A stretch of DNA of 64,000 nt. Origin: Pusillimonas sp. T7-7 (GTDB taxonomy: Bacteria; Pseudomonadota; Gammaproteobacteria; Burkholderiales; Burkholderiaceae_B). The stretch is from positions 2,356,001-2,420,000 of the forward strand of contig NC_015458.1 in the NCBI RefSeq assembly GCF_000209655.1, given 5' to 3'. The stretch's first letter is position 1, and each line of letters starts with the position of its first letter. Of the stretch, positions 1 through 9,205 are shown in pieces. The notes below the pieces were generated by a model. That model did not search any database and was not told the origin of the DNA. It was given only the letters and a program-made list of their open reading frames with translations. The translations under genes and the position numbers were made by a program.

Positions 1-1106
1 GGCAATCGCCGCAGTGGCCCAACTGGCAATACGATCTAGCCGCCTTGGCAGAGCCCTTGGCGGCGGTTAGCCGTGCCCAAGGACTACTTCTTGGCCGCCT
101 GGCAGACGTGAGCATGGCTTTGCGTGATGAAGCCAACATGGCTGCTCTCACCGAAGACGTTGTACAGACCAGTGCGATCGAAGGCGAAACGCTGAATGTA
201 GCCTCTGTTCGATCCTCAGTCGCCCGCCGCTTGGGCGTAGACATCGGTGCTCTGGCCCCTGTGGACCGCCGCGTAGAAGGCGTAGTAGACATAGTGCTGG
301 ATGCAACCAGCAATGCGACCACCCCACTGACTACTGAGCGTCTCTTCGGCTGGCATGCCGCGTTGTTTCCGACCGACTATTCCGGCATGAGCCAAATTCG
401 CGTCGGCGGCTGGCGTGATGACTCCACGGGTCCAATGCAAATCATTTCGTGCACCATTGGCCGTGCGACGATACATTTTGAAGCTCCGCCTGCCAACCGC
501 CTGCCTGCAGAGATGGCTCATTTCCTGGCCTGGCTAAATAACACCAACTCCAAAGAGCCCGCCCTACTGCGTGCCGGCCTGGGACACCTGTGGTTCGTCA
601 CGCTGCATCCGTTTGATGACGGCAATGGCCGGATTGCCCGCGCCATTGGCGACCTGCTGCTAACCCGCGCTGACGGTAGCCCACAACGGTTCTATAGCCT
701 ATCCGCACAAATTCAGCGCGAACGCAAAGCCTATTACGAAATTCTTGCGCGTACACAAAAAGGGGATCTGAATGTGACCTCTTGGCTGAAGTGGTTTCTG
801 GCAACCTTATTAAAAGCAGTGGAACAAGCGCACGGAATCCTGGACCAGGTACTAGCCAAGACGAAGTTCTGGCAACAGGTGGCCACCATCCCAATGAATG
901 AACGTCAGATCAAAGTTCTAAATCGTCTACTGGGTGGGTTTGAAGGGAAGCTGACTACCAGTAAATGGGCGGCTCTTGTGAAATGCTCAAGCGATACTGC
1001 TTTACGGGATATCACCGAGCTACTACAGCATGGCGTGCTTCAAAAGACCAACGCCGGCGGACGAAGCACGAACTACGAAATATGCCACTTCAGTGAGAAA
1101 GTATGA
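1..1106 (+). CDS. Fic family protein (AMP-transferase type), 5' end outside window
   Basis: The reading frame is open from base 3, so the gene begins before the window; the TTG at 45 is not a convincing start. The first visible residues (WPNWQYDLAALAEPL) fit the DUF4172 N-terminal domain common in stand-alone Fic proteins. The Fic core motif HPFDDGNGRIAR lies near nt 604-640 and has the catalytic His plus the Asp/Gly/Asn/Arg residues that bind the nucleotide phosphates. An upstream SAIEGE stretch near nt 175 resembles the (S/T)xxxE(G/N) inhibitory helix. The C-terminus looks like a winged helix. Family members move AMP or another nucleotide onto Ser, Thr or Tyr of a target protein; the target here is unknown. 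The stop overlaps the next ATG as ATGA, so it is translationally coupled to mcrB. Confidence 0.9.
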   Translation, partial: QSPQWPNWQYDLAALAEPLAAVSRAQGLLLGRLADVSMALRDEANMAALTEDVVQTSAIEGETLNVASVRSSVARRLGVDIGALAPVDRRVEGVVDIVLDATSNATTPLTTERLFGWHAALFPTDYSGMSQIRVGGWRDDSTGPMQIISCTIGRATIHFEAPPANRLPAEMAHFLAWLNNTNSKEPALLRAGLGHLWFVTLHPFDDGNGRIARAIGDLLLTRADGSPQRFYSLSAQIQRERKAYYEILARTQKGDLNVTSWLKWFLATLLKAVEQAHGILDQVLAKTKFWQQVATIPMNERQIKVLNRLLGGFEGKLTTSKWAALVKCSSDTALRDITELLQHGVLQKTNAGGRSTNYEICHFSEKV

Positions 1107-3994
1107 ACGAGCCTGTAGTAGAACGAGAAGAAAAATGGTCAGCCTTTCTGGCTCGTTGGCCTTTAGAGAATCTGAACGACATGACCTTGGGGCAATATAG
1201 CCAGGCAGGCAATCAAGATTGCTTCGTGTATTGGCTGGAAGCGCTTACTGAAAGCTTAGGGTCAATCTGGGGCGGGTCTGCTTTTAAGTTCGGCATTTAC
1301 TCAAGAAAAAACAAAGTTGAGAAAGCCACTACCGCAGATCGCAGCTATGGCGAGGACTATGCTTGGTATACGAAATACGGCACCTCAGCGGAAGAAGCGT
1401 TTGAGCGGGTTAAAGAGATCATTCTTAGCATAGCCAAAGCGGCCCGCGACGAACAGCTTGACCAGATCGATGCAGCAGATCTAGGGCCTGCAGTTAAGTG
1501 GAAGTTAGCGTTCCTTTATCAAAGCCGTGAAGAGCCAAGCATCCTTCCCATTTATAAGACGGAATGGCTTCAGGCCGTCCTTAACACCAAAGAAAGAAGC
1601 GTTGCTGAATTGCAGCGACGCATTATGTTGGAAATCCCCCCCGCAACCCAAGATAGCCAGCAGAATGCAAGTATTTTCAATTATGCTGACACCGTCTGGG
1701 CCGACGTTCAACGTCAAATAAAAACAGAACTTACCCCAGAAAGTGCCAAGGCGTTTCTTGACGAATCCGAGCGCTTCACGCCCATCAAGCCCGCTACTAA
1801 GGCGATGGCCGGGTACCAAACCTCTGATGGCTCCCAACTAGGGTTGGCTCTAGACAATAACAAAACAACAATATATTTAAGCGCTGGTGAGTGGGAAGGC
1901 AACGTACAGGGGCTTACTGAAGTAGAGCAATACCCTGCCGACAGGTCTCGCAGTAGTAGCCTTGCAGCCAACGCACCCCTATTAGCTCAGGGAAACCCGA
2001 TGGTTAAAGCAGTGGTGCCCGACAAAGCCACGCTTATTGCTCTATGCGACGCCTACGAAAGTAGCGAAACAATAAATTCCTCGACGATATCAAGCGCAAT
2101 GGCTACACAACCTTCATCTGCACCGCCACTGAACCAAATTCTGTACGGGCCACCTGGCACAGGCAAGACCTTTTCCACTATCGATGCAGCCTTAGAAATT
2201 CTCGACCCGAACTTTCTACTGAATCATCGCAATGACCGTAGCGCTCTCAAGCACCGATATGATGCTTTAGTCGCTATGGGTAATGTGCGCTTCGTGACAT
2301 TCCACCAGAGCTTCAGCTATGAAGACTTTGTAGAGGGGCTTCGTGCCGAAAATACTGACAAGGGCGATTTACGTTATGAGGTTGCTGACGGCATATTCAA
2401 AAGCATTTGTCATGCCGCCGCAGCAAAGGTTACCAAGCAAGCAGCTGCACCCTCTGACATCACTGGTAGAAAAATCTGGAAACTTTCCCTAGGCAATAGC
2501 CTTGGTGACGACTCCTATATTTTCGATGAATGCATTGAAGCAGGCTACGCACTCATCGGTTATGGCGCTCAGCTCGACTTCAATTCCTGCCCCACTCGGC
2601 AAGCCATTCAGGCTCACTTTGCGGCCAATGGCTACGCGCGAGAAGACGATGCGTACGAACTGACGGCCATCAATACCTTCGTCAACAAGATGAAGGTCGG
2701 TGACCTAGTGGTTGTAACGGAAGGGAACTTCAAGTTCAGGGCGATTGGTCAGGTCACCAGTGACTATCATCTGATAAACCGAGACGAGCAGGGAGATACT
2801 TACGGTCAGTGTCGCGATGTGAAGTGGATACGGGTATACAAACCGTCCTTACCGCATGACCAATTGATGAATAACCAGTTCAGCCAGATGACCATCTATG
2901 AGCTTAAGCCAACCGCTTATGACTCAGAAAAGCTGAATGGCCTATTGCGCTCTGGGTCTACCCCCAAGATAACTCACTTGGCATCAAACAAATTTATGGT
3001 CGGAGAGCAATTTGGTTCAGGCTACAAGGTTACTAAGTCCTCGACCGAGTTGCTAGAGCTGAATAAGCCAAACGGAAAGTCATTGCCTTTTGCCATGAGC
3101 TTATTGCAAACGCTCGCCGACTATGTGCAAGCCGGCCAGCTCAGTGTTGACGACATCCGAGATAAGAAGGTTTTCGAGAAGGTACCAGATACGCTGCTTG
3201 AGCCGTACATTGTTAATGGCTATGCCAACATTCTTCCAATACTCGTTGATCGACTAGTACGCCCAGCCTCCACCTACGCAGGGGACACAGCGCAGACCAG
3301 CACACCCAGCGCAAAAGTACTGATTATTGATGAAATTAACCGTGGAAATATCTCTCGAATTTTCGGAGAGCTCATTACGCTGATTGAGCCATCCAAACGC
3401 GCAGGCGCCTCGGAGTCTTTGGAAGTAACGCTTCCCTACTCAAAGACGTCATTCAGCGTGCCCGACAATCTCTATATTATTGGGACGATGAACACGGCAG
3501 ACCGCTCATTGACGGGCCTTGATCTTGCACTTCGGCGGCGCTTTACTTTCCGCGAAATGCCACCCCGCCCCGACCTGCTTGATGGTGTTTCTGTAGAAGG
3601 CATTGACATCGGCAAACTACTCGCAACGTTGAATGAGCGAATCGAAGTTCTCCTTGATCGTGACCATTGCTTGGGCCATGCGTACTTTATGTCGCTTAAG
3701 ACGGATCCGTCCCCACAACTCACTGACTTAGCGAAGATTTTCCGCCTAAACGTGATTCCGCTACTTCAAGAATATTTCTTTGAGGACTGGCAACGGATTC
3801 AGTGGGTTCTTAATGATCACCGAAAGCCCGACAATCTTCGGTTCATTACCCAGCATCCAATCGATCAATCTTTGTTTGGCAACGACGTCAACATCAACCA
3901 GCAAAGCGGAATTTGGAGAGTCAATGACAGTGCTTTCGTAGCTAAAGAAGCTTATTTAGGTATTACCGATGCGTTCGAACCGGGTGCGGTGTGA
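1103..3994 (+). CDS. mcrB: McrB-like AAA+ GTPase/ATPase of a modification-dependent restriction system, with an inserted EVE/PUA-like domain
   Basis: 963 residues. The AAA+ core is clear: Walker A GPPGTGKT at about residue 349, then FHQSFSYEDFVEG typical of McrB, Walker B VLIIDEINRGNISRIFGEL at about 738, and a sensor segment GTMNTADRSL followed by ALRRRF near 790-810. Between Walker A and Walker B, from about residue 455 to 600, a KIWKLSLGN...ALIGYG...GDLVVV block resembles EVE/PUA-like modified-base readers. The N-terminal 300 residues are probably the DNA-recognition module. McrB proteins form hexamers that translocate DNA and activate the McrC nuclease. The start is ATG overlapping the Fic stop, and the stop overlaps the mcrC GTG, so the three genes form one operon. 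Confidence 0.92.
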   Translation: MNEPVVEREEKWSAFLARWPLENLNDMTLGQYSQAGNQDCFVYWLEALTESLGSIWGGSAFKFGIYSRKNKVEKATTADRSYGEDYAWYTKYGTSAEEAFERVKEIILSIAKAARDEQLDQIDAADLGPAVKWKLAFLYQSREEPSILPIYKTEWLQAVLNTKERSVAELQRRIMLEIPPATQDSQQNASIFNYADTVWADVQRQIKTELTPESAKAFLDESERFTPIKPATKAMAGYQTSDGSQLGLALDNNKTTIYLSAGEWEGNVQGLTEVEQYPADRSRSSSLAANAPLLAQGNPMVKAVVPDKATLIALCDAYESSETINSSTISSAMATQPSSAPPLNQILYGPPGTGKTFSTIDAALEILDPNFLLNHRNDRSALKHRYDALVAMGNVRFVTFHQSFSYEDFVEGLRAENTDKGDLRYEVADGIFKSICHAAAAKVTKQAAAPSDITGRKIWKLSLGNSLGDDSYIFDECIEAGYALIGYGAQLDFNSCPTRQAIQAHFAANGYAREDDAYELTAINTFVNKMKVGDLVVVTEGNFKFRAIGQVTSDYHLINRDEQGDTYGQCRDVKWIRVYKPSLPHDQLMNNQFSQMTIYELKPTAYDSEKLNGLLRSGSTPKITHLASNKFMVGEQFGSGYKVTKSSTELLELNKPNGKSLPFAMSLLQTLADYVQAGQLSVDDIRDKKVFEKVPDTLLEPYIVNGYANILPILVDRLVRPASTYAGDTAQTSTPSAKVLIIDEINRGNISRIFGELITLIEPSKRAGASESLEVTLPYSKTSFSVPDNLYIIGTMNTADRSLTGLDLALRRRFTFREMPPRPDLLDGVSVEGIDIGKLLATLNERIEVLLDRDHCLGHAYFMSLKTDPSPQLTDLAKIFRLNVIPLLQEYFFEDWQRIQWVLNDHRKPDNLRFITQHPIDQSLFGNDVNINQQSGIWRVNDSAFVAKEAYLGITDAFEPGAV

Positions 3995-5268
3995 CCTCCG
4001 TAATATCGGTCCGTGAATACGCAAGGCTAACGACGGAGCATGTAGCTAAGCCTTCACTAGACCATGCACAGATCCCCACCTCAGCTTTTGATTGGCTCTG
4101 CAACCTTAGCTCCACATTTAGTAGGTCTGGGGCTGCATTGGTACAGATCGAGGGACGAAGATGGCTGCGCCTTGATAATTATGTAGGCGTCATCGAAACC
4201 CCATGTGGTACTAAGCTAGAAATCTTACCGAAGCATGTAAACGACGGTGATATTTTGGAAGGCAGCCGAAAACTACTCCAGCGGATGATTGCTGCCTCGC
4301 TGAATTTGCCGGCGCGCATTGCAGGGGAGGCTTCTCTCCGCCTGTTCGATGTCCCGCTCAGCGAATGGATAATGGAACGCTTCCTTATCGCGCTGGACCA
4401 ATTGATTAAGCGCGGCATTCGTTCGGATTATGTTCGTATCGAAGCACAAGAGCGTTATCTGCGCGGTCGACTAGATCTTGTCCGTCAAGTACGCCAACCG
4501 GTAGGACGGCAACACATCCTTCAAATAGAGCACGACATCCTCGTACCTGATCGGCCAGAAAATCGCCTATTAAAGACCGCTCTTGAAACTATAGCCAAAC
4601 ATGTTCAACTCCCTAACAACTGGCGTTTAGCGCAGAACCTACGCATATTGCTTCAAGAAATCCCCTCGAGCGTCGATATTAGTGCCGACTTTAAGCGTTG
4701 GACTAAAGATCGATTGATGGCTCACTATCAACCTATTCTTCCTTGGTGTGAACTCATCCTGTACCGGCAAATGCCTTTGTCACTTGCTGGACAGTGGCGC
4801 GGCATTAGTATGCTCTTTCCAATGGAGAGGCTATTCGAGCGCTACGTGGCAGCATCCCTTAAAAAGGTACTGGCCCCAGGAGTCAAGCTTGTTACACAAG
4901 CCGCTAGTCAATCTTTGTGCTTTCATGATGGCGGCACAATGTTCCAGTTGCGGCCCGACCTACTTATTGAGCACGGTCCCCAGCGATGGCTCCTCGATAC
5001 GAAGTGGAAGCGGATCAACCAAAACGAAAGGTCTTCCAACTACCGAATCAATCAGAGCGACTTTTATCAGATGTTTGCGTACGGGAAGAAGTATCTTCAA
5101 GGTGCGGGTGAACTAGCGTTGATCTATCCACGACATGCCCACTTTAGTAGCCCCCTCCCCGTATTCAATTTTGATAACCATTTGCGCTTGTGGGCTCTAC
5201 CCTTTGACCTTGACTCTGGCTCCCTACTGCTAGAAAACGGTTCGACGCTGCCTTTGTGTTACCTTTAA
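3991..5268 (+). CDS. mcrC: McrC-like nuclease subunit of the McrBC system
   Basis: 425 residues, within the usual McrC range. The C-terminal half carries a PD-(D/E)xK nuclease signature, RPDLLIE followed by LLDTKWKRI (about residues 322-340), with Asp...Asp-x-Lys as the presumed metal-binding set. McrC docks on the McrB hexamer and cuts DNA near methylated or otherwise modified cytosines. The GTG start at 3991 overlaps the mcrB TGA, which implies coupled translation. The last gene of the Fic-mcrB-mcrC operon; the next gene begins after a short AT-rich gap. Confidence 0.92.
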   Translation: MTSVISVREYARLTTEHVAKPSLDHAQIPTSAFDWLCNLSSTFSRSGAALVQIEGRRWLRLDNYVGVIETPCGTKLEILPKHVNDGDILEGSRKLLQRMIAASLNLPARIAGEASLRLFDVPLSEWIMERFLIALDQLIKRGIRSDYVRIEAQERYLRGRLDLVRQVRQPVGRQHILQIEHDILVPDRPENRLLKTALETIAKHVQLPNNWRLAQNLRILLQEIPSSVDISADFKRWTKDRLMAHYQPILPWCELILYRQMPLSLAGQWRGISMLFPMERLFERYVAASLKKVLAPGVKLVTQAASQSLCFHDGGTMFQLRPDLLIEHGPQRWLLDTKWKRINQNERSSNYRINQSDFYQMFAYGKKYLQGAGELALIYPRHAHFSSPLPVFNFDNHLRLWALPFDLDSGSLLLENGSTLPLCYL

Positions 5269-5306
5269 ATTCATACTATTAATTCTTATTAACTTATAAG
5301 CTAAGC

Positions 5307-6869
5307 ATGATCCAAGATATCAAGAAAACCTTATGGGCTGCCGCTGACAAGCTGCGAGCCAACATGGATGCCGCAGAATACAAACACTTGGTTCTAGGCC
5401 TCATCTTTGTTAAGTACATCTCCGACTCTTTTGCCGCACACCGCGCCGCGCTAACAAAGCGTTTCGCCGATCAGGGCGATGATTACGTCCTACCCGATGC
5501 GGATGAGGCACTTATTGCCTCCGAGCTAGAGGAGCGCGATTACTACACTGCTGCCAACATCTTCTGGGTGCCCGAAGCCGCCCGTTGGGAAGCGCTGCGG
5601 GCCGCCGCCAAGCAGCCGGATATAGGCAAGCGCATCGACGACGCCCTGACCGCCATTGAGGCCGAGAACCCCAAGCTCAAAGGGATTTTGGACAAACGCT
5701 ATGGTCGCGCCCAACTGCCCGATGGCAAGCTGGGCGAACTGGTCGATATGATTTCCACCATTGGCTTTGGCGGCGATGCCAACACCGCCCGCGATATTCT
5801 GGGCCAGGTATATGAATACTTCCTAGGTCAGTTCGCCAGCGCCGAGGGCAAGAAAGGCGGGCAGTTCTACACGCCTGCCAGCATCGTCAACACCCTGGTT
5901 GCTGTCCTGGCCCCACACAAAGGACAAGTCTATGACCCCTGCTGCGGTTCAGGCGGCATGTTTGTGCAATCTGAAAAGTTCATTGAGGCCCACGGCGGCA
6001 ATATTGGTGACGTGTCCATTTACGGGCAGGAATCCAACCCTACCACCTGGCGACTGGCGGCCATGAATCTGGCCATTCGCGGCATCGACTTTAACCTGGG
6101 CAAAGAACCTGCCGACACTTTCACCCGCAACCAACACCCCGACCTGCGTGCTGATTTCATTCTGGCCAACCCGCCTTTCAACATCAGTGATTGGTGGCAT
6201 GGCAGCCTGGAAGGCGACCCGCGTTGGCAGTATGGGGACCCACCCAAAGGCAACGCCAACTACGCCTGGCTGCAGCACATGCTGCACCACCTCAAGCCCA
6301 CCGGACGCGCAGGCATTGTGTTGGCGAATGGCTCCATGAGTTCCAGCCAGAACAACGAAGGCGTCATCCGCGCCGCCATGGTCGATGCCGACGTGGTGGA
6401 AGTGATGATTGCCCTGCCAGGGCAGTTGTTCTTCAACACCCAGATACCGGCCTGCTTGTGGTTTCTGGCTAAGCAAAAGAAGCGCAAGGGCGAAGTGCTG
6501 TTCATCGATGCCCGCAAGATGGGCAGGATGATTTCACGGGTGCAGGCCGAACTGGACGATGCGGCCATTACCCGCATTGCCGAAACCGTTGCCGCCTGGC
6601 GTGGGGAAGTGGAAGACGGTGCAACAATCACCGAATACCAAGACGTTCCGGGCTTTTGCCGCAGTGTACCGCTAGCCGAGATTGCCCAACATGGGCATGT
6701 GCTTACCACTGGGCGCTATGTCGGCGCTGAAGAGGTCGAGGACGATGATGAAGCCTTTGCCGAGAAGATGCAAAAGCTGACCGAAAAGCTAGGCGAACAG
6801 ATGGCCAAAGGGGCAGAGCTGGATGCAGTGATACGGCAGAAGCTGGGGGGGCTGGGGTATGAGTTCTGA
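5307..6869 (+). CDS. hsdM: Type I restriction-modification system, methyltransferase subunit
   Basis: 520 residues. HsdM N-terminal helical domain first, then an N6-adenine methylase fold. The SAM-binding motif I is [12 protein letters not shown] (about residue 208) and the catalytic motif IV is NPPF (about residue 287). With HsdS it methylates adenine in a bipartite target sequence and protects host DNA. The upstream 38-base gap is AT-rich and likely holds the promoter, because mcrC ends just before it. The ATG of hsdS lies inside the 3' end of this gene, giving an 11-base overlap. Confidence 0.97.
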   Translation: MIQDIKKTLWAAADKLRANMDAAEYKHLVLGLIFVKYISDSFAAHRAALTKRFADQGDDYVLPDADEALIASELEERDYYTAANIFWVPEAARWEALRAAAKQPDIGKRIDDALTAIEAENPKLKGILDKRYGRAQLPDGKLGELVDMISTIGFGGDANTARDILGQVYEYFLGQFASAEGKKGGQFYTPASIVNTLVAVLAPHKGQVYDPCCGSGGMFVQSEKFIEAHGGNIGDVSIYGQESNPTTWRLAAMNLAIRGIDFNLGKEPADTFTRNQHPDLRADFILANPPFNISDWWHGSLEGDPRWQYGDPPKGNANYAWLQHMLHHLKPTGRAGIVLANGSMSSSQNNEGVIRAAMVDADVVEVMIALPGQLFFNTQIPACLWFLAKQKKRKGEVLFIDARKMGRMISRVQAELDDAAITRIAETVAAWRGEVEDGATITEYQDVPGFCRSVPLAEIAQHGHVLTTGRYVGAEEVEDDDEAFAEKMQKLTEKLGEQMAKGAELDAVIRQKLGGLGYEF

Positions 6870-8178
6870 GTGGGTTTCAAAACGTCTAGGCGATTGTTGT
6901 TTAAAAATTGGAAGTGGTGCTACCCCCAAAGGCGGTAAAGATGCTTACCTCGAAAATGGGCCATTCAAACTTATTCGTAGCCAAAACGTTTATAACGACG
7001 GATTTTCTCCCAATGGGCTCACTTACATAGGTGAGGAGCAAGCCCGCAAGTTGGATGGGGTGGCTGTTGCTGCTGGTGATGTGCTTTTAAACATTACTGG
7101 TGATTCCGTAGCGCGTGTTTGTCAGGCCCCCGAACAACACATGCCCGCCCGAGTAAATCAGCACGTCGCAATCATTCGCCCCAACCCTAGTTTATTTGAT
7201 GCGAGATATCTACGATACTTTCTGGCGTCCCCATCACAGCAAAGCCTTATGCTCGGATTAGCAGCGGCGGGCGCGACGCGTAACGCCTTGACGAAAGGAA
7301 TGATTGAGGATTTTATTGTTCCTTGTCCTCCGCTCAGTGTTCAGCAGGAAATTGCAAATGTCCTCGGCTCTCTCGACGACCGCATCACCCTCCTGCGCGA
7401 AACCAACAAAACCCTTGAATCCATTGCCCAGGCCATCTTCAAGTCCTGGTTCGTAAACTTTGACCCCGTGCGCGCCAAGATGGAAGGTCGTCAGCCTGAA
7501 GGCATGGATGAAGCCACCGCCGCGCTATTCTCGGATTCGTTCGAGGAGTCGGAGTTGAGCTTGATACCAAGGGGGTGGAGTTTGGGGCATATCTCAGATT
7601 TAGGGGGTGTAATTTGCGGAAAAACACCACCAACATCTGATATGAGCAATTACGGCAACGACGTACCATTCATCACAATTCCTGACATGCATGGATGCCT
7701 TGTAATTACAGAAACAGCAAGGCGCTTATCAACACAAGGGGCGGACAACCAGAAAAAAAAGTACCTGCCTGTGGGTTCAGTCTCTGTGTCTTGTATTGCA
7801 ACACCTGGCTTAGTCGCACAGGTCACTGAACCATCGCAGACAAATCAACAAATCAACAGTGTGATTCCACATGAACATTGGGGAACCGCCTTTTCTCTTT
7901 TGCTCCTTCGGGGAGTAGGCAACGATGTTCGAATAGCTGGCTCTGGAGGCTCGGTATTTCACAACCTAAACAAGTCGAACTTCGAAAAAATTAAGATATT
8001 GCTGCCTCAAGAAACAATTGCGCAAGAGTTTGATAGATTGATTGCTCCATTCATAAAGCAAATCACTGAAAACCAGCGTCAAGTTCAAACACTTATCGAG
8101 CTTCGGGATGTCCTCCTTCCGAAACTAGTCTCAGGTCGGCTACGCTTACCTAACGGCGAGGAGCTTGTTAGTGCCTGA
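6859..8178 (+). CDS. hsdS: Type I restriction-modification system, specificity subunit
   Basis: 439 residues with the HsdS layout: target-recognition domain 1 (about 1-155), a central conserved helical spacer (residues about 165-200, [19 protein letters not shown]), target-recognition domain 2 (about 225-400), and a C-terminal helical repeat ending [16 protein letters not shown]. The first domain starts with [10 protein letters not shown] and the second with [10 protein letters not shown], the usual entry pattern of each domain. The recognised DNA sequence cannot be read from the protein. It overlaps hsdM upstream and overlaps the DUF4917 gene by 8 bases downstream. The two recognition domains use more A and T than the flanking hsdM and hsdR, as expected of frequently exchanged segments. 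Confidence 0.96.
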   Translation: MSSEWVSKRLGDCCLKIGSGATPKGGKDAYLENGPFKLIRSQNVYNDGFSPNGLTYIGEEQARKLDGVAVAAGDVLLNITGDSVARVCQAPEQHMPARVNQHVAIIRPNPSLFDARYLRYFLASPSQQSLMLGLAAAGATRNALTKGMIEDFIVPCPPLSVQQEIANVLGSLDDRITLLRETNKTLESIAQAIFKSWFVNFDPVRAKMEGRQPEGMDEATAALFSDSFEESELSLIPRGWSLGHISDLGGVICGKTPPTSDMSNYGNDVPFITIPDMHGCLVITETARRLSTQGADNQKKKYLPVGSVSVSCIATPGLVAQVTEPSQTNQQINSVIPHEHWGTAFSLLLLRGVGNDVRIAGSGGSVFHNLNKSNFEKIKILLPQETIAQEFDRLIAPFIKQITENQRQVQTLIELRDVLLPKLVSGRLRLPNGEELVSA

Positions 8179-9169
8179 TGTTGTCGACTGGAAATCCCTA
8201 CAGCCCCAATTTCAAGATGGATTACTCCTCGGAAATGGAGCTAGTATCGCTGTTCATGCGGGTTTTGGATACGCTGATTTATACGAAAAATCTCAGGAAT
8301 TGGGGTATATCACGCCTGCCGTACAGGGGATTTTCGCTAGCTTCGGAACAACAGACTTCGAATTGGTCCTTCTTCGACTATGGCAGGCCAAGTTGGTTAA
8401 TGAGGCACTCAGAATTCCCCCGGGCCGAGTGGAGCAAGCATACAACGAAGTGCGAACTGCACTTATTGCGACCGTCCGTGCAACACATGTCACTTACGAG
8501 GAAGCGACACCCCATTTAATAGAAATCTACAGGTTTATGCACCAATTCAAAACCGTAGCCTCTCTAAATTATGACTTAATTGTTTACTGGGCCGCTCTCG
8601 TTGGTAACGACAATCTCGGCCGTTGGTTTAAGGACGCATTCAATGGCGGTACATTTCATGAAGATTGGAAATCACTCCGTCGACCATACCGAGCAAACGG
8701 AACAACCCTATTCTTTTATCCTCATGGCAACCTAGTGCTTTCGTTAACTTCTACTTATTCAGAAGAAAAAATTTCCCGAGGTGACCCCACCAACTTATTA
8801 GAAGCCATTCTTGAGCAATGGAAAACCGGGACAAGAACACCCATTTTTGTTTGCGAAGGGACAGCGGACAATAAGAAAAAATCCATCGAGCGTAGCTCTT
8901 ATTTGCGAACGATAAATAGGGAGGTTCTACCACACATGGGCGAATCTCTGGCTATCTATGGATGGAGTTTGGCTGAACAAGATGAACACATAATCAAGCA
9001 AGTACTTAGCGCCAGCTTGCAGCGCATCGCGGTATCCGTACATAACAATGATATGGCTTTCGCCAAGCGCACAGAAGAGATGATTACACGTTATCGACGG
9101 ATTCCTATTTCCTTCTTTCATGCCTCTAGCTCGGGATGTTGGAATAATCCAGTAGAGCAAGAAGGCTAA
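8171..9169 (+). CDS. DUF4917 (SIR2-like fold) protein inside the hsd operon
   Basis: About 332 residues from the chosen GTG. The N-terminus (FQDGLLLGNGASIAVH) is a glycine-rich nucleotide-binding loop of the DUF4917 type, a family related to SIR2-like NAD-binding proteins. Later blocks include VASLNYDLIVYWA and a C-terminal GWSLAEQDEHIIKQ, which match the general SIR2-like pattern of an Asn-Tyr-Asp segment and a late Asp-His. GTG at 8171 is preferred because GAGGAG lies 7 bases upstream; a TTG at 8165 is too close to it. It sits between hsdS and hsdR and overlaps hsdS, so it is co-expressed with the restriction system. A defence role, such as NAD depletion, is an inference from the fold and context. 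Confidence 0.8.
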   Translation: MPDVVDWKSLQPQFQDGLLLGNGASIAVHAGFGYADLYEKSQELGYITPAVQGIFASFGTTDFELVLLRLWQAKLVNEALRIPPGRVEQAYNEVRTALIATVRATHVTYEEATPHLIEIYRFMHQFKTVASLNYDLIVYWAALVGNDNLGRWFKDAFNGGTFHEDWKSLRRPYRANGTTLFFYPHGNLVLSLTSTYSEEKISRGDPTNLLEAILEQWKTGTRTPIFVCEGTADNKKKSIERSSYLRTINREVLPHMGESLAIYGWSLAEQDEHIIKQVLSASLQRIAVSVHNNDMAFAKRTEEMITRYRRIPISFFHASSSGCWNNPVEQEG

Positions 9170-9205
9170 GAATTCAACATGAAAATCGTATGGGAACATT
9201 AGGGA

